Origin: CAWEPK01 sp963835595
GTDB lineage: Bacteria; Desulfobacterota; Syntrophorhabdia; Syntrophorhabdales; WCHB1-27
Direction: 5' to 3'
Assembly (NCBI GenBank): GCA_963835595.1
Contig: CAWIGL010000002.1
Span: forward strand, 62,001 to 126,000
Length of the DNA: 64,000 nucleotides
A model generated the notes under the pieces. It made no database searches and was not told the DNA's origin. It saw only the letters and a program-made list of their open reading frames with translations. Shown here piece by piece: positions 51,570 to 61,194 of this stretch (within the stretch, counting starts at the first letter, position 1; each line of letters begins with the position of its first letter). The position numbers were made by a program, and so were the translations under genes.

Positions 51570-52121
51570 TTATCCGTAAATAGCAACAACCTTCCTCCAG
51601 CAAATAATCGCAGCCGCGAGATGAACAAGAGCTTCGTAGCTTTCGGACATCTTCTCATATCTGACCAGAAGCTTACGAAACCTGTTGAACCAGGAGTGCG
51701 CCGCTTCCACAACCCAACGCCGGTTCTTGGGAGGACGCCCGCGTTTACGCTTCTTTCGTGAGACCCTCGGAGCGTAGCCCCTGATGCGGATCTGCTCGCG
51801 AGCCTGTTCGCCATCGTATCCCTTATCTGCGTATAAGAATCGTTGTCTCTTCGGAAGGGGAATAACGACGGCATCGAGCACTGCGGTAAGCTGGCTTGCG
51901 TCATGTCGATTGGCCCCTGTTACGATCAGCGACAGCGGGACGCCACGTCCGTCCACCAGGAGGTGTCTCTTGCTTCCTTTTTTTCCCCCTGTCTGTCGGG
52001 TTCGGACCGGCTGCCTCTTGCGCCAGAGGCGCTTTGATGATGGCCCCATCCATGCTCTGCCACTTCCAGGCGATCCCCTCCATATCATCGTACTCGGCGA
52101 GACCGGCGCGCCAGAGGGCAA
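51570..52121 (-). CDS. IS5-family transposase, OrfB (catalytic C-terminal part)
   Basis: The frame of 183 aa holds the second and third catalytic acids of the DDE site: Asp in LYADKGYDGEQARE and Glu in RWVVEAAHSWFNRFRKL, with the usual Y-(2)-R-(3)-E-(6)-K spacing pattern nearby. It lacks its own plausible start. It is reached from OrfA by ribosomal frameshifting in the overlap near 52000-52060, as in other IS427-type elements. Ends 5 bases inside the left terminal repeat. Confidence 0.8.
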   Translation of the reverse strand: MPSGAPVSPSTMIWRGSPGSGRAWMGPSSKRLWRKRQPVRTRQTGGKKGSKRHLLVDGRGVPLSLIVTGANRHDASQLTAVLDAVVIPLPKRQRFLYADKGYDGEQAREQIRIRGYAPRVSRKKRKRGRPPKNRRWVVEAAHSWFNRFRKLLVRYEKMSESYEALVHLAAAIICWRKVVAIYG

Positions 52122-52395
52122 GGAAGAAACCTCCCTTCAGCCATTGCCGGAAGTACTTGTGTATGGAGCTTGCGCTTCCGAACCGTTCTCTGGGCAGTGA
52201 CTTCCACTGGCATCCGGTTCTCAGCACAAAGACGATGCCTTCGAATACGCGCCGCTGGGACATAGCTTTACGGCCGCCGCCGGGCTTCCTTTTGAATGCC
52301 TTACCAGATTCTCGCTCCCGTTTCGGAATAAAAGGTGCGACACGTTTCCAGAACTCGTCGGACACTTCCCATGAGCGGATCTTTGCCATACCCAC
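51901..52395 (-). CDS. IS5-family transposase, OrfA (N-terminal part)
   Basis: Up to 164 aa. Carries the DUF4096-type N-terminal domain (IRSWEVSDEFWKRVAPFIP ... VFEGIVFVLRTGCQWKSLPRE) and the first catalytic Asp in WQSMDGAIIKAPLAQ. The useful sequence ends near GKKRKQET, after which OrfB continues in another frame at GKKGSKRHLLVDGRG. The A-rich GGAAAAAAAGGAAGC at the switch is a likely slippery site. The start is ATG at 52395, or 52389 two codons later. Confidence 0.8.
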   Translation of the reverse strand: MGMAKIRSWEVSDEFWKRVAPFIPKRERESGKAFKRKPGGGRKAMSQRRVFEGIVFVLRTGCQWKSLPRERFGSASSIHKYFRQWLKGGFFLALWRAGLAEYDDMEGIAWKWQSMDGAIIKAPLAQEAAGPNPTDRGKKRKQETPPGGRTWRPAVADRNRGQST

Positions 52396-52586
52396 CTCCT
52401 CGCTAAAGTGTAGTATGGCTATGAATTTAAATCAAGTTAATTACGGATAAGCTCTTAGTCACAGGCAACTCTCTTGATTGACACATATCCCATTTTGCGC
52501 TTGCGCTTTTCTTCTTGCACCCTTTCCTTTAGCGTGGTAAAAGTGGATGATGGATGGCCTGTGGCAGGGCCAGCGAGGAGGTGGAA

Positions 52587-53450
52587 GTGTCAGAGAAGGA
52601 ATACTTTACAGGCTTCGCCTGGGCTGTAAGGAAGGCATTCAGGGACGCGCTTGCTTCCTGCCATTTTGAACAAGGTGACGTGCTGTATGATACTCGGCAG
52701 GCATATGCAGGTACGTGGTCGCATGCCCTTCAACATCTCAACCACAGTATTCAAATTAGATTCCCTCTTAGTGGGGCCAAGGCGCAGAAAAGCCAAGATG
52801 TGGACTCCGTTTTCGAGAACAACTGGAGACAGCGAGTTGAGCTAGATCTTTGGGAGTATCCTTCAAAGGCGAAGCAGAGTATCGTTACAACACAAGGTCG
52901 CCTATATATGACTTTGTGGAAAGGCGATTTATCTTTCCTGCATCTTGCCACGCCCGAACCGCCGGTGCCGACGCTGCCGAGGGAAGCCCTTAAGGAGCTT
53001 GCGTCAGTTGAAAAGTGTGTTATCCAGAGGTACGGGAAGGATGATCGTCCTGCCCCCATCTGCTTTCTTGTGCCTTACGATGAAACACGGGATATTCTAC
53101 GAGAAAAAAGGGAGAAAATTGAGAGCTGTCTGAAGGGGGAGTTCCAGTTTCGTGTGGACGATGTCTTACCAAGGGACTTGGGTCTCTCGAAGGCTTCCAG
53201 TTACTTGCCTACTCTGAGCATAGCATGTTTCGTTATAGATACTTCCGAAACAGATCATGTTTACTCATGCTTGAAATCGGCCCTGTATAGCCGGGCAGGG
53301 AAACGAACGGGCAGGGAGCGCTTTCGTCTAGAAGTCCACGGCTGTATGGTTCCTGGAGTTGGCAAGCCCGACAAAGGGAATGAGGAGAGCCCTCTTTACA
53401 GGCCCGACCTTTTCCAACCGGCCAAAGAGCGTTCAGATGACCACCGCTGA
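52587..53450 (+). CDS. Hypothetical protein, first gene of a two-gene module
   Basis: About 287 aa, no signal peptide or membrane segment. Notable blocks: WRQRVELDLWEYPSKAKQSI, LYMTLWKGDLSFLHLATPEPP, and PAPICFLVPYDETRDILREK. I use the GTG at 52587 because AGGAGG is 5 bases upstream; an ATG 33 bases earlier is possible. No family recognised. It is AT-richer than the core genes, directly beside the insertion sequence, and overlaps the WYL-like gene by 14 bases, so the two proteins likely act together. Confidence 0.5.
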   Translation: MSEKEYFTGFAWAVRKAFRDALASCHFEQGDVLYDTRQAYAGTWSHALQHLNHSIQIRFPLSGAKAQKSQDVDSVFENNWRQRVELDLWEYPSKAKQSIVTTQGRLYMTLWKGDLSFLHLATPEPPVPTLPREALKELASVEKCVIQRYGKDDRPAPICFLVPYDETRDILREKREKIESCLKGEFQFRVDDVLPRDLGLSKASSYLPTLSIACFVIDTSETDHVYSCLKSALYSRAGKRTGRERFRLEVHGCMVPGVGKPDKGNEESPLYRPDLFQPAKERSDDHR

Positions 53451-54024
53451 AGAGAGGCTCTTGGTCGCGATACATGCGGGTAGGACAATCCGCGTAGTGT
53501 ACAATGGCGGCAGCCAACCTGGAACTGTCCGACAGATTACACCAACGGGCGTAATAAATGGAAAAGTCAGGGCCTACTGCCATGCGTCCCAGATAATGAA
53601 ATTGTTTACAATCGACAAAATCTCAATCGTTGATGACGAAGGAACACCAGGATTGACCTCATGGCAGCCAGGGCCGACGCCTCCACGCTACACATCTCTC
53701 GAGACTCTGATGGAGGATCATCGGAATGATTTCATCGAACACGGTTGGTACATCAAGACGAGTAAGGATCACCTCTCGCTGCATCGAACCTTCAAGAATG
53801 GCAAACCGATGAAAGGTGAGGAGGTATCGATCCACTTTGAGGAATATACGTGCGACCTTATTATGGATGAGGAAGGGGCTATACGTGAACAAAATGTCAG
53901 GAAGAAGCAACGGCCCTGGATGGTGACGGCCAAGAATAAACCCACGAGAACCTATGGAAGCCTTGATGCAGCGGTGACACAGTTTTTGGAATGGGAAGTC
54001 GCCTTAGCACGCTCAAGATCATAG
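53437..54024 (+). CDS. WYL-like domain protein, second gene of a two-gene module
   Basis: Protein of 195 aa. The N-terminal 70 residues, HAGRTIRVVYNGGSQPGTVR then QITPTGVINGKVRAYCHASQIMKLFTIDKIS, follow the WYL beta-barrel pattern (strand, GxxR, C-H in place of the usual C-H/R ligand pair, closing I-I). WYL domains bind nucleotides or nucleic acids and often regulate defence genes. The C-terminal 120 residues (HGWYIKTSKDHLSLHRTFKNGK ... YGSLDAAVTQFLEWE) are unknown and look like a compact beta domain. The start overlaps the upstream gene. A defence or regulatory role is inference. Confidence 0.5.
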   Translation: MTTAEERLLVAIHAGRTIRVVYNGGSQPGTVRQITPTGVINGKVRAYCHASQIMKLFTIDKISIVDDEGTPGLTSWQPGPTPPRYTSLETLMEDHRNDFIEHGWYIKTSKDHLSLHRTFKNGKPMKGEEVSIHFEEYTCDLIMDEEGAIREQNVRKKQRPWMVTAKNKPTRTYGSLDAAVTQFLEWEVALARSRS

Positions 54025-54120
54025 GGGAATATGCGCTCCGGCCGCCCGGAGGTTGTTCGGGCGCCGTGGGGAAGAGATTCTCGGCCTGTGATGCACCAAC
54101 GGGTTTCGCAAAATTCAGCA

Positions 54121-54192
54121 GGGGCCGGTGCGGGCCGGAGAGATTTTCGTGGATGGATAGGAATCACGGAGGTGCGAGCCGGAGCATACGGG
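54121..54192 (+). repeat. Family 1 repeat, truncated copy g
   Basis: Starts GGGGCCGGTGCGGGCCGG and runs through CGGAGGTGCGAGCCGGAGCATACG, then stops at the centre of the element. The missing half is replaced by a GGGGACGTA array, so the array cut into the repeat. Confidence 0.65.
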
Positions 54193-54194
54193 TA

Positions 54195-54280
54195 GGACGA
54201 GGGGGACGTAGACGAGGGGGACGTAAGACGAGGGGGACGTAGCGTAAGACGAGGGGGACGTAGTTCCGTTCATTCCGTTT
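54195..54280 (-). repeat. GGGGACGTA repeat array, locus 4
   Basis: Units of GAGGGGGACGTA(A)GAC repeat about four times, ending GGGGACGTAGTTCCGTTC then ATTCCGTTTT as at locus 2. The spacer AGACGAG is specific to this locus. Downstream, AAAAAGGGGACAGTCCCTTTTT (54338-54359) is a near-perfect palindrome of unknown role. Confidence 0.7.
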
Positions 54281-54423
54281 TATTCGCCCGCATTTCTCTC
54301 TTTGGCAATCCCGCGCAGTATACTCTGTTTGGAGGAAAAAGGGGACAGTCCCTTTTTCACGCCTATGTCTATTGTCTAGACGCCAAGATCATTGGCGAAT
54401 AGCATCAGGAATATTCCGACATC

Positions 54424-54550
54424 GGGGCCGGAGAGATTTTCGTGGATGGCTAGGAATCGCGGAGGTGCGAGCCGGAGCATACGTATTGTGTATGTGAGGA
54501 CTCGCGCCGAACGCGATGACGACGCAAGCCGCGAAAAGGTCCCGGCCCCA
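54424..54550 (+). repeat. Dispersed palindromic repeat family 1, copy h
   Basis: Clean copy: GGGGCCGGAGAGATTTTCG ... centre GCATACGTATTGTGTATG ... CGCGAAAAGGTCCCGGCCCC. It ends 5 bases from the SNF2 helicase stop, so its hairpin may terminate that gene. With copy g and locus 4 it fills the 530-bp gap. Confidence 0.75.
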
Positions 54551-54554
54551 CCCC

Positions 54555-57500
54555 CTACCCCAGCAGGAAGTCGAAGTCCTCCCTCGTGATCGCCCTGTCC
54601 GCCCCCGCTTCCGGGCCCGTCCATAAGGGCGCGGTAGAGGCCCGCTTTCCGCGTCTTCAGGGCGGTCATCTTCTCCTCTATCGTGTGGCGCATGAGGAGG
54701 CGCGTCACGATCACCTTGTTCTTCTGGCCTATCCTGTGCGACCGGTCGGACGCCTGGCTCTCGACCGCCGGGTTCCACCAGGGGTCGAGGTGGAAGACGT
54801 AGTCTCCCCGCGTCAGGTTGAGACCCTGGCCGCCCGCCTTCAGGCTGAGGAGGAAGACCGCGGGAGCGCCGGCTCTTCTGGAACCCATCGACGATCCCCT
54901 TCCTCTTGCCCACCGGCGTCGAGCCGTCCAGGCGGAAAAGGGGCACGTCCTGGCCGCGCAGCTCCGCCTCGACGAGGTCGAGGAAGGAGGTGAACTGGGA
55001 GAAGACGAGGGAGCTGTGGGACGCGCGGCACAGCTCGCCCAGCTTCTCTTTCAGGAACTCTATCTTCGGCGCGGGCGCCTTCAGCTCCGGCACGAGAAGC
55101 TGCGGGCGAAAGGCATATCTGCCTCAGCTTCATGATCGCGGTCAGGGCGATGATCCTCGCCTGCTCCGCCGCTTTCAGGCGGTAGGCCGCATCGACTGTA
55201 GAGCGCACCTCGGCCACGGTCCTGTTGTAGAACCTCTTCTGCTCTTCCGTCAGGTCCAGATAGACGTCGCGCTCGATCTTCGGCGGAAGCTCCTTGAGTA
55301 TGCGCTCCTTGGTGCGGCGCAGCACGAAGGGTCTCGTCCGCTCTTTCAGCATGGGGAGGACGCCTGCCGCGTCGGCCTTCGCCCGCCCCTGGAACTCCCG
55401 GTAATCGCCCAGAAGGCCGGGCAGGACGAGGTCCATGATGGAGAAGTATTCGCCCAGGTGGTTCTCTACGGGCGTCCCCGTGAGGGCGACCTTGAAGAGC
55501 CGCCTTCAACTGGCGGACCGCGCGCGTCGTGTCGGCAGAAAATATTTTTGATCGCCTGGGCCTCGTCGAATATGATCACGTCGAACCGAAGCTGCTTCAG
55601 CCTTCGCGATGTCTCTCCGGACGAGGCCGTAGCTGGCGATCAGCACGTCGTAGTCGTCCTGTCCCGGCCGAGTGCCCCCTGCCCCTGTAGACGCGGACCG
55701 CGAGGCCGGGATAGAAGCGCTCGATCTCCCGCTCCCAGTTGAATATGAGGCTCGGCGGCACGACGACCAGGGACTTGAGCCCTGCGGCCGCCGTGACGCG
55801 GGGCGCGACCTTCCCTTCTTTTACTGCGGCCAGGAGGCAGATGGCCTGCACGGTCTTGCCGAGGCCCATGTCGTCGGCCAGGCAGGCGCCGAACCCGTTC
55901 TCATAGAGAAAGGCGAGCCAGTGGTACCCCTCCCTCTGGTACTGCCTCAGCTCGGTCCGCAAGGCGGGCGCCGGCCGCTCCTCGATGCCCGTGAACCGGA
56001 CGAGGCGCGCCATGATCGCCTCGTCCTCCGCGTTCAGGCGCACGGGGATGCCTTTCTTCCTGAGGGCGAAGAGATCGATGATGCGCAGCCGGGGGATGGA
56101 GGCGACCTGCCTCCGGCCCCGCCTTCTTTTTCGTCCCGCCCATAAGAGACCGGCGACGAGCGCGAGGCTGCGCGATACTTGCCTCGTCGAGGATCTGGAT
56201 CGACCCGCCGTGCGCGACGAACCCCTTGCCTGACAAGGGCCTGCTCCCAGAGCTCCCTCGGCAACTGCCTCCCCTTTGCACCTTATCTCCGGGCGGATCT
56301 CGAACCAGTCGATGGCGCCCCCTGTCGCATCGACCTCGAATTCCCAGGAGACCTGCTCGACGGGGCGGCCGTCGAAGGAGAGCTCGATGCCCGGCGTCCT
56401 GCGGCGAGCGCATGCAGGGGGTGGAGGCGGCCCGTAAAGTCCTCCTCGCTTACCGACATGGCAACGCCGTGATGGCCATCACGGTCGTAAAGGGAGGGGC
56501 CGAACACCTCGTAAGGGGATGGAGAAGAGGCGCTTTTCCTTCTCCTTGTCGACCGAGATCCAGCTGCCACTCCTGACCCGTAAAATGGAGCTGCGTCTCC
56601 TCGGCCGCGAAGGTCGGTAAGCGACCTGCTTGATGAGGCTCCGGGCATCGGAGGCGGACTGGCGCCGGCCGAAGGCCCATTCGTCGATGGCCTGCTTGAG
56701 GAAGCTCATCGACCGCCTCCTTCCCGTCGAAGGCAAGGGCGCCGAAAAGCGCGGCGTAAAGGACCGGCTTCCGCTTCTTCGTCCTGACCGCAAGGGCGAC
56801 CCTGGCGCGCTCGACCGACCGGACCAGCGAGATAAGGGCCTGGGAGGGCGGAAAGGGATAGGCAGCCGCGCGGCACTGGGGCGTGATGTTGAACCTGCCC
56901 CTCTTGTCGGCGCTGACGACCAGCCCGTAGGCGTCGGCCCTTGCCGCGCCTATTTGCGCCGCCTCCCCCTCTATCCTGCACGAGAGCAACTTGAGCGCCT
57001 GTTTGAGCCTGGTCTTAGTCAGAAAGAACTGCAAGCCCCTGAAGACGTCCATCGGCATGGCGAACTCCCGCCCGTCCATGTGGCGCAGCCTGGCAGCCAT
57101 GACGCGCTTCCGCCGGCAGGCTTCTTTCAGGGACTCGTAGAAATACCATCCGTCGCTGCCGCTTGTAATCCGCCCCATCCGCGTCCGCTTCTCGTTGAAG
57201 ACAAATTCGCCGATGAGCGTGCCGGGGTCCGTCCTGTCCCTCTCCAGGGAGCACGCCTTTCGCGCGACGACCTCCCCGCCCCGCGCGTCGAGCTCCGTCC
57301 ATACCGGGCAGCGGACATCGCCCAGCCACTCGACGCGCCGCCTGGCCGCGCTTCGGCCGTAATAGACCGGGTAGCGGCCCTCCGCGCGCTTTAAGAAAAC
57401 GGCGAGCGGCAGGGACATGTCGTCACTGTAATAAGAGCGCGCCAGGTAGGCGATCTCCGTCGGCAGCGCGCTTCCGGCGGCGCCCTCCCCTATCCTATTG

Positions 57501-58054
57501 CCGCCTTTCTCGACGACGGCGCTCAGGCCGAACGGCGTCGCCTCGACGATGACCTCGAACCGCGCCTCCCACCTTCTCGCCTCCCCTGTCGCGCCACCCG
57601 GCAAGACGAGCGGAGCGAACGGGCGCCTGGGTGCTCCCGGCGCCGCGCTGCGTTTGTACAGCCCCGCCTCCAGCCGCCGCCTCCATTCCGGGTCCTCCCT
57701 CGCCATCCGAAAGAGGTCCGGCCTGAAGAGATGCACGAGCGTCAGGAGGGCGCAGACGACGTGGCCGCACCGCTCGCCGCCGTCGTGCTCCAGGTGCGAG
57801 CATCGCCACCGCGCTCCGCCGCCTTCCATAGAGACACGCACGGCGGCGGAGCGCGACATGGCGCCGTCCGGCGAGGCGGCCACCTCCAAGAGGAGCACCC
57901 CGTCCCCCTGCCAGCCTATGTCCGTGACACGGCGGTCGGCAAAGAGCTTGAAACCATTGAGTATCTCCCTTTTTTCCGCGTCGGCGTAGACGTTATTCGG
58001 CGGCAGCGCCGACAGCGCATCTATGAGAAGCTGCTCGGATGGGGAAAGGACCAT
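54555..58054 (-). CDS. SWIM zinc-finger/SNF2-family helicase, many frameshifts
   Basis: Large SNF2 (Rad54/HepA-like) DNA translocase, about 1150 aa once repaired. N-terminus: SWIM zinc finger CSHLEHDGGERCGHVVCALL near 95-115. Helicase: YQREGYHWLAFLYENGFGACLADDMGLGKTVQAICLLAA (Walker A), VVVPPSLIFNWEREIERFYPGL, a DEAQ box near 55560, and the C-terminal motifs SLKAGGQGLNLT, HLDPWWNPAVESQASDRSHRIGQ. From 58054 to about 56705 one frame holds; below that roughly ten one-base shifts break it before the stop at 54555. Each frame segment matches the family, so errors are likelier than decay, but real inactivation is not excluded. Start at 58054 is tentative. Confidence 0.8.
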
Positions 58055-58176
58055 GATAGTCGTAATACCTACTACCATGAGTGAGGGTGTCACTTCAACC
58101 GCCGTGCCTATAAAGGTTCTCATAATTGGCGGCATCTGTTGTGAAAGAACAAATGCTGTCGGACTTCTCCGGGCTT

Positions 58177-58315
58177 GGACTCGCGCCTGAAAGGTATCGC
58201 GCTATGCGGCGCCCTGCTCGCCGTGGGGCCTCCGACGTACGTACAGTACGCCTCCGGCCGACACGGCTTCGCATTGCATCCGCCAATCACGATCCCTTCC
58301 AGGCGCTCCTCCGGA
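58177..58315 (+). repeat. Dispersed repeat family 4, copy b
   Basis: Pairs with 49964-50100. The centre is GACGTACGTACAGTACGCC, differing from copy a but again a palindrome. It sits upstream of the SNF2 gene. Confidence 0.65.
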
Positions 58316-58420
58316 GCCGGCCGCCGCTAACGGAATAAAGAGCACATTGGAAGGCGGCGGCAAGAGCGGGCTGTACTATTACCCAAGGTGGGATATAGAG
58401 ACATAGGGTTGCAGCCCTAG

Positions 58421-58594
58421 GGCCAGCGGCCGGAGGAAATTTCGATGGATTTCGGGTTGTTTTCGAAGGCGCGCGGCGGAGTGTATAAAACGGTAGCCGG
58501 GTACCCGCGCTCCGAGCTTGCTAGGCGCGGGTGGCAAACATGAGCACGCCGCGCCGAGAAAACGACGCGAAAGGCGCGAAATTAACCCGGCCGC
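58421..58594 (+). repeat. Family 1 repeat copy i, with an extra central hairpin
   Basis: Outer halves GGAGGAAATTTCGATGGAT and GCCGAGAAAACGACGCG match the family. The centre carries about 55 additional bases (58487-58543) with a second stem, ACCCGCGCTCCGAG ... GGCGCGGGT. It ends about 20 bases before the thrS promoter. Confidence 0.65.
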
Positions 58595-58613
58595 ATACTC
58601 CCCTGAAATTCAA

Positions 58614-58643
58614 TTGACAACATCGGGGAAAAAACAGTAAAAT
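58614..58643 (+). promoter_or_regulatory. Promoter of the thrS-infC-rpmI-rplT-pheST operon
   Basis: TTGACA at 58614-58619 and TAAAAT at 58638-58643, 18 bases apart. It gives a leader of about 100 bases before the thrS start, containing the terminator-like hairpin at 58696. The position, right before a translation operon, fits. Confidence 0.7.
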
Positions 58644-58695
58644 ACGCGAGTTGTGTGCCTAAACTAAGGCGGATACGTATATCGTCGTTATGGGG

Positions 58696-58725
58696 AAAGG
58701 CATCATTTGATGCCTTTTGATTTTT
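58696..58725 (+). terminator. Terminator-like hairpin in the thrS leader (possible attenuator)
   Basis: AAAGGCATCA and TGATGCCTTT pair perfectly around two T residues and run straight into TTTTGATTTTTGATT. This is an intrinsic terminator shape placed between the promoter and the thrS start, so transcription attenuation is likely. No T-box motif or leader peptide with a Thr or Phe run was found. Confidence 0.6.
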
Positions 58726-58749
58726 GATTGCGCCATCGGAGAGTCGGTC

Positions 58750-60655
58750 TTGATCGTACGGTTTCAGAATAGGGAATACGCCGTTTCTGACGGGGAAGTG
58801 AGTTTTCTCGATTTCCTAAAACGCTTTGACGACAAGGACTTGGAGGAAATTATAGCGGTCACGGTGAACGGCGCTGCATACGACCTGGCGTCTCCCGTCA
58901 GGGAGGGCGAGGTTGCCCCTGTGTACATCGACTCGTCCGAAGGGACGGAGATACTGCGCCACAGCACTGCCCACGTGATGGCCCAGGCGGTAAAGGAGCT
59001 TTTCCCGGAGGCAAAGGTGACGATAGGGCCCGCCATAGAGACGGGCTTTTACTACGACTTCGACTACGAGCCGGGCTTCACGGAGGAGGACCTGCCCCGG
59101 ATAGAGGCGCGGATGCGCGAGATCGTCGGGAGGGACCTGCCCATCGTGCGGCGCGTGGTCAGCAAGGCCGAGGCCATCGAGCTCTTCCACGGCTTCGGCG
59201 AGCCCTTCAAGGAAGAGCTGATAAGCGGCGTCGAGGACGCAGAGGTAAGCATCTACACGCAGGACGGCTTCACGGACTTCTGCCGGGGGCCGCATCTGCC
59301 TTCGACGGGGAAGATAAAGGCGTTCAAGCTCTTGAGCCTGGCGGGCGCGTACTGGCGGGGCGACGAGAAGAACAAGATGCTGACGCGGATTTACGGGACC
59401 GCCTTCCCGAGCGCCGCAGCCCTCGACGAAGCACCTCGCGTTCCTCGAAGAGGTCAAGAAGACGGGACCACAGGCGCCTCGGAAAGGAGCTCGACCTCTT
59501 CAGCATCTCGGACGAGGTCGGCGCCGGTCTCGTCATCTACCACCCGAAAGGCGCCCTGCTGCGCTACATCCTGGAGGACTTCGAGAGGAAGGAGCACCTG
59601 AAGAGGGGCTACGAGCTCGTGATAGGCCCCCAGATACTCAAGGTGGACCTGTGGAAGAAGTCGGGCCACTACGACAACTACCGGGAGAACATGTACTTCA
59701 CCAGGGTTGACGAGGTCGATTACGGCCTGAAGCCCATGAACTGCGTGGCCCACATCATGGTCTACAGGTCGCAGATCAGGAGCTACAGGGACCTGCCCCT
59801 CCGCTACTTCGAGCTGGGCACGGTCAACCGGCACGAGAAGTCGGGCGTCCTCCACGGCCTCCTGCGCGTCCGGGAGTTCACCCAGGACGACGCCCACATA
59901 TTCTGCAGGCCGGACCAGCTCCACGAGGAGATAAGCGCCATCATATCCTTCGTCTCCGACGTCATGGCGATCTTCGGGTTCGAGTACGAGCTGGAGATCA
60001 GCACGCGGCCGGCGGAAAAGTTCATCGGCAGAGATCGAGGACTGGGACAGGGCGGAGGCCATACTGAAGGGCGTCCTCGACGACCGGTCGATGGCCTACG
60101 ACATCAACGAGGGCGACGGCGCGTTCTACGGGCCGAAGATCGACGTGAAGCTGAAGGACGCCATCGGCAGGAAGTGGCAGTGCGCCACCATCCAGCTCGA
60201 TTTCGCCCTTCCTGAGCGGTTCGACCTCCATTACGTCGATACGGACGGCATGCGCAAGAGGCCCGTCATGCTCCACCGGGTGATCCTCGGCGCTATGGAG
60301 CGGTTCATCGGCATACTCATAGAGCACTACGCGGGCCGCTTCCCCCTCTGGCTCTCTCCCGTGCAGGTCCTTATCCTCACCATCACGGACGGAGCAGGCC
60401 GCCTTCGCCGAGAGCCTGCGGCGAATCCTCGCCGCAGAGGACATAAGGGTGGAGATCGACGGCAGGAACGAAAAGCTCGGCCTCAAGATACGCGAAGGGA
60501 CGATGAGCAAGGTCCCTTACATGGTCGTTGTCGGTAAAAAAGAGGCGGAAACGGGCGCGCTCTCCGTCAGAGGCCGCGACGGCGCGGAGATGAAGGGCGT
60601 GACTCCGCTGCAGTTCATGATTAAGCTCAAGGAAGAGAATACTAACAGGAGGTGA
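58750..60655 (+). CDS. thrS: Threonine-tRNA ligase, four frameshifts
   Basis: Class II synthetase charging tRNA-Thr. An N-terminal TGS-like domain (VRFQNREYAVSDGEVSFLDFL), the editing domain RHSTAHVMAQAVKELFPEAK ... DFCRGPHLPSTGKIKAFKLL, then the catalytic core: NYRENMYFTRVDEVDYGLKPMNC, LRYFELGTVNRHEKSGVLHGL, and motif 3 LHRVILGAMERFIGILIEHY, with an anticodon domain. Start is TTG (58750), 6 bases after GGAGAG. One-base shifts occur near 59428, 59462, 60033 and 60393; each continuation matches. The stop lies inside the infC ribosome-binding site. Confidence 0.9.
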
Positions 60656-60663
60656 CTGCCATA
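60647..60663 (+). promoter_or_regulatory. infC ribosome-binding site and rare AUA start
   Basis: AGGAGG at 60647-60652, then ATA at 60661 with 8 bases between. The GTG at 60652 overlaps the ribosome site itself and cannot be used with it. Rare AUU/AUA/AUC starts are a known means of infC autoregulation, because IF3 rejects them. Confidence 0.7.
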
Positions 60664-61185
60664 GCACCGGCCAGAGATGTAAAGGACGTAACGAACATCA
60701 ACGAGAGGATAAGGGCGAGGGAGGTGAGGCTGATCGATGAGGACGGCGCGATGTTAGGCGTTATGCCGACGTATGACGCAATCAGGATAGCGAGGGAGAA
60801 GGAGCTCGACCTCGTCGAGGTCTCGCCGAAGGCCGTGCCGCCCGTCGCCAGGATAATGGATTACGGCAAGTTCAAGTACCAGACGGCAAAGAGGGCGCAG
60901 GAGGCCAAGAAGAAGCAGACCATCATCCAGGTCAAGGAGATGAAGCTGGGGCTGAAGATCGAGGAGCACGACCTCCAGTTCAAGCTGAAGCACCTGCGGG
61001 ATTTCCTGACCGAAGGCGACAAGATAAAGCTCACGATCATGTTCCGCGGCAGGGAGGTGCTCCACAGGGAAAAGGGGGAGCAGCTTGCGACAAAGGTGAT
61101 AGAGGCCCTGAAAGACGTGGGCGACATGGAGCAGAGGGGCAGGTTCGACGGAAGGAACATCATCCTGGTTTTCGCACCGAAGTGA
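60661..61185 (+). CDS. infC: Translation initiation factor IF-3
   Basis: Initiation factor of about 175 aa that checks start codons and keeps ribosomal subunits apart. The N-terminal domain has VTNINERIRAREVRLIDEDG and REKELDLVEVSPKAVPPVARIMDYGKFKY, both textbook IF3; the C-terminal domain has KLGLKIEEHDLQFKLKHLRDFL and KIKLTIMFRGREVLH. The start is taken as ATA (60661) from ribosome-site spacing, which would make it non-canonical and self-regulated. It follows thrS with the thrS stop inside its ribosome site, then rpmI and rplT. Confidence 0.92.
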   Translation: MAPARDVKDVTNINERIRAREVRLIDEDGAMLGVMPTYDAIRIAREKELDLVEVSPKAVPPVARIMDYGKFKYQTAKRAQEAKKKQTIIQVKEMKLGLKIEEHDLQFKLKHLRDFLTEGDKIKLTIMFRGREVLHREKGEQLATKVIEALKDVGDMEQRGRFDGRNIILVFAPK

Positions 61186-61194
61186 GGAGGAAGT

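Larger units (their letters stand above)
51566..52454 (-). mobile_element. IS5-family (IS427/IS1031-like) insertion sequence, 889 bp
   Basis: Ends GGACTTATCCGTAA (left) and the complement of TTACGGATAAGCTC (right) are terminal inverted repeats with two mismatches. TTA occurs directly outside both ends (51563-51565 and 52455-52457), fitting the 3-bp TNA target duplication of this group. Two overlapping transposase frames lie on the minus strand. It is complete by appearance and is the only full insertion sequence in the window. Confidence 0.8.

Noticed and set aside
58650..58750. T-box riboswitch in the thrS leader
   Set aside because: The hairpin and T-run are present, but the T-box core and a specifier stem were not found. 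Left as an unspecified attenuator.
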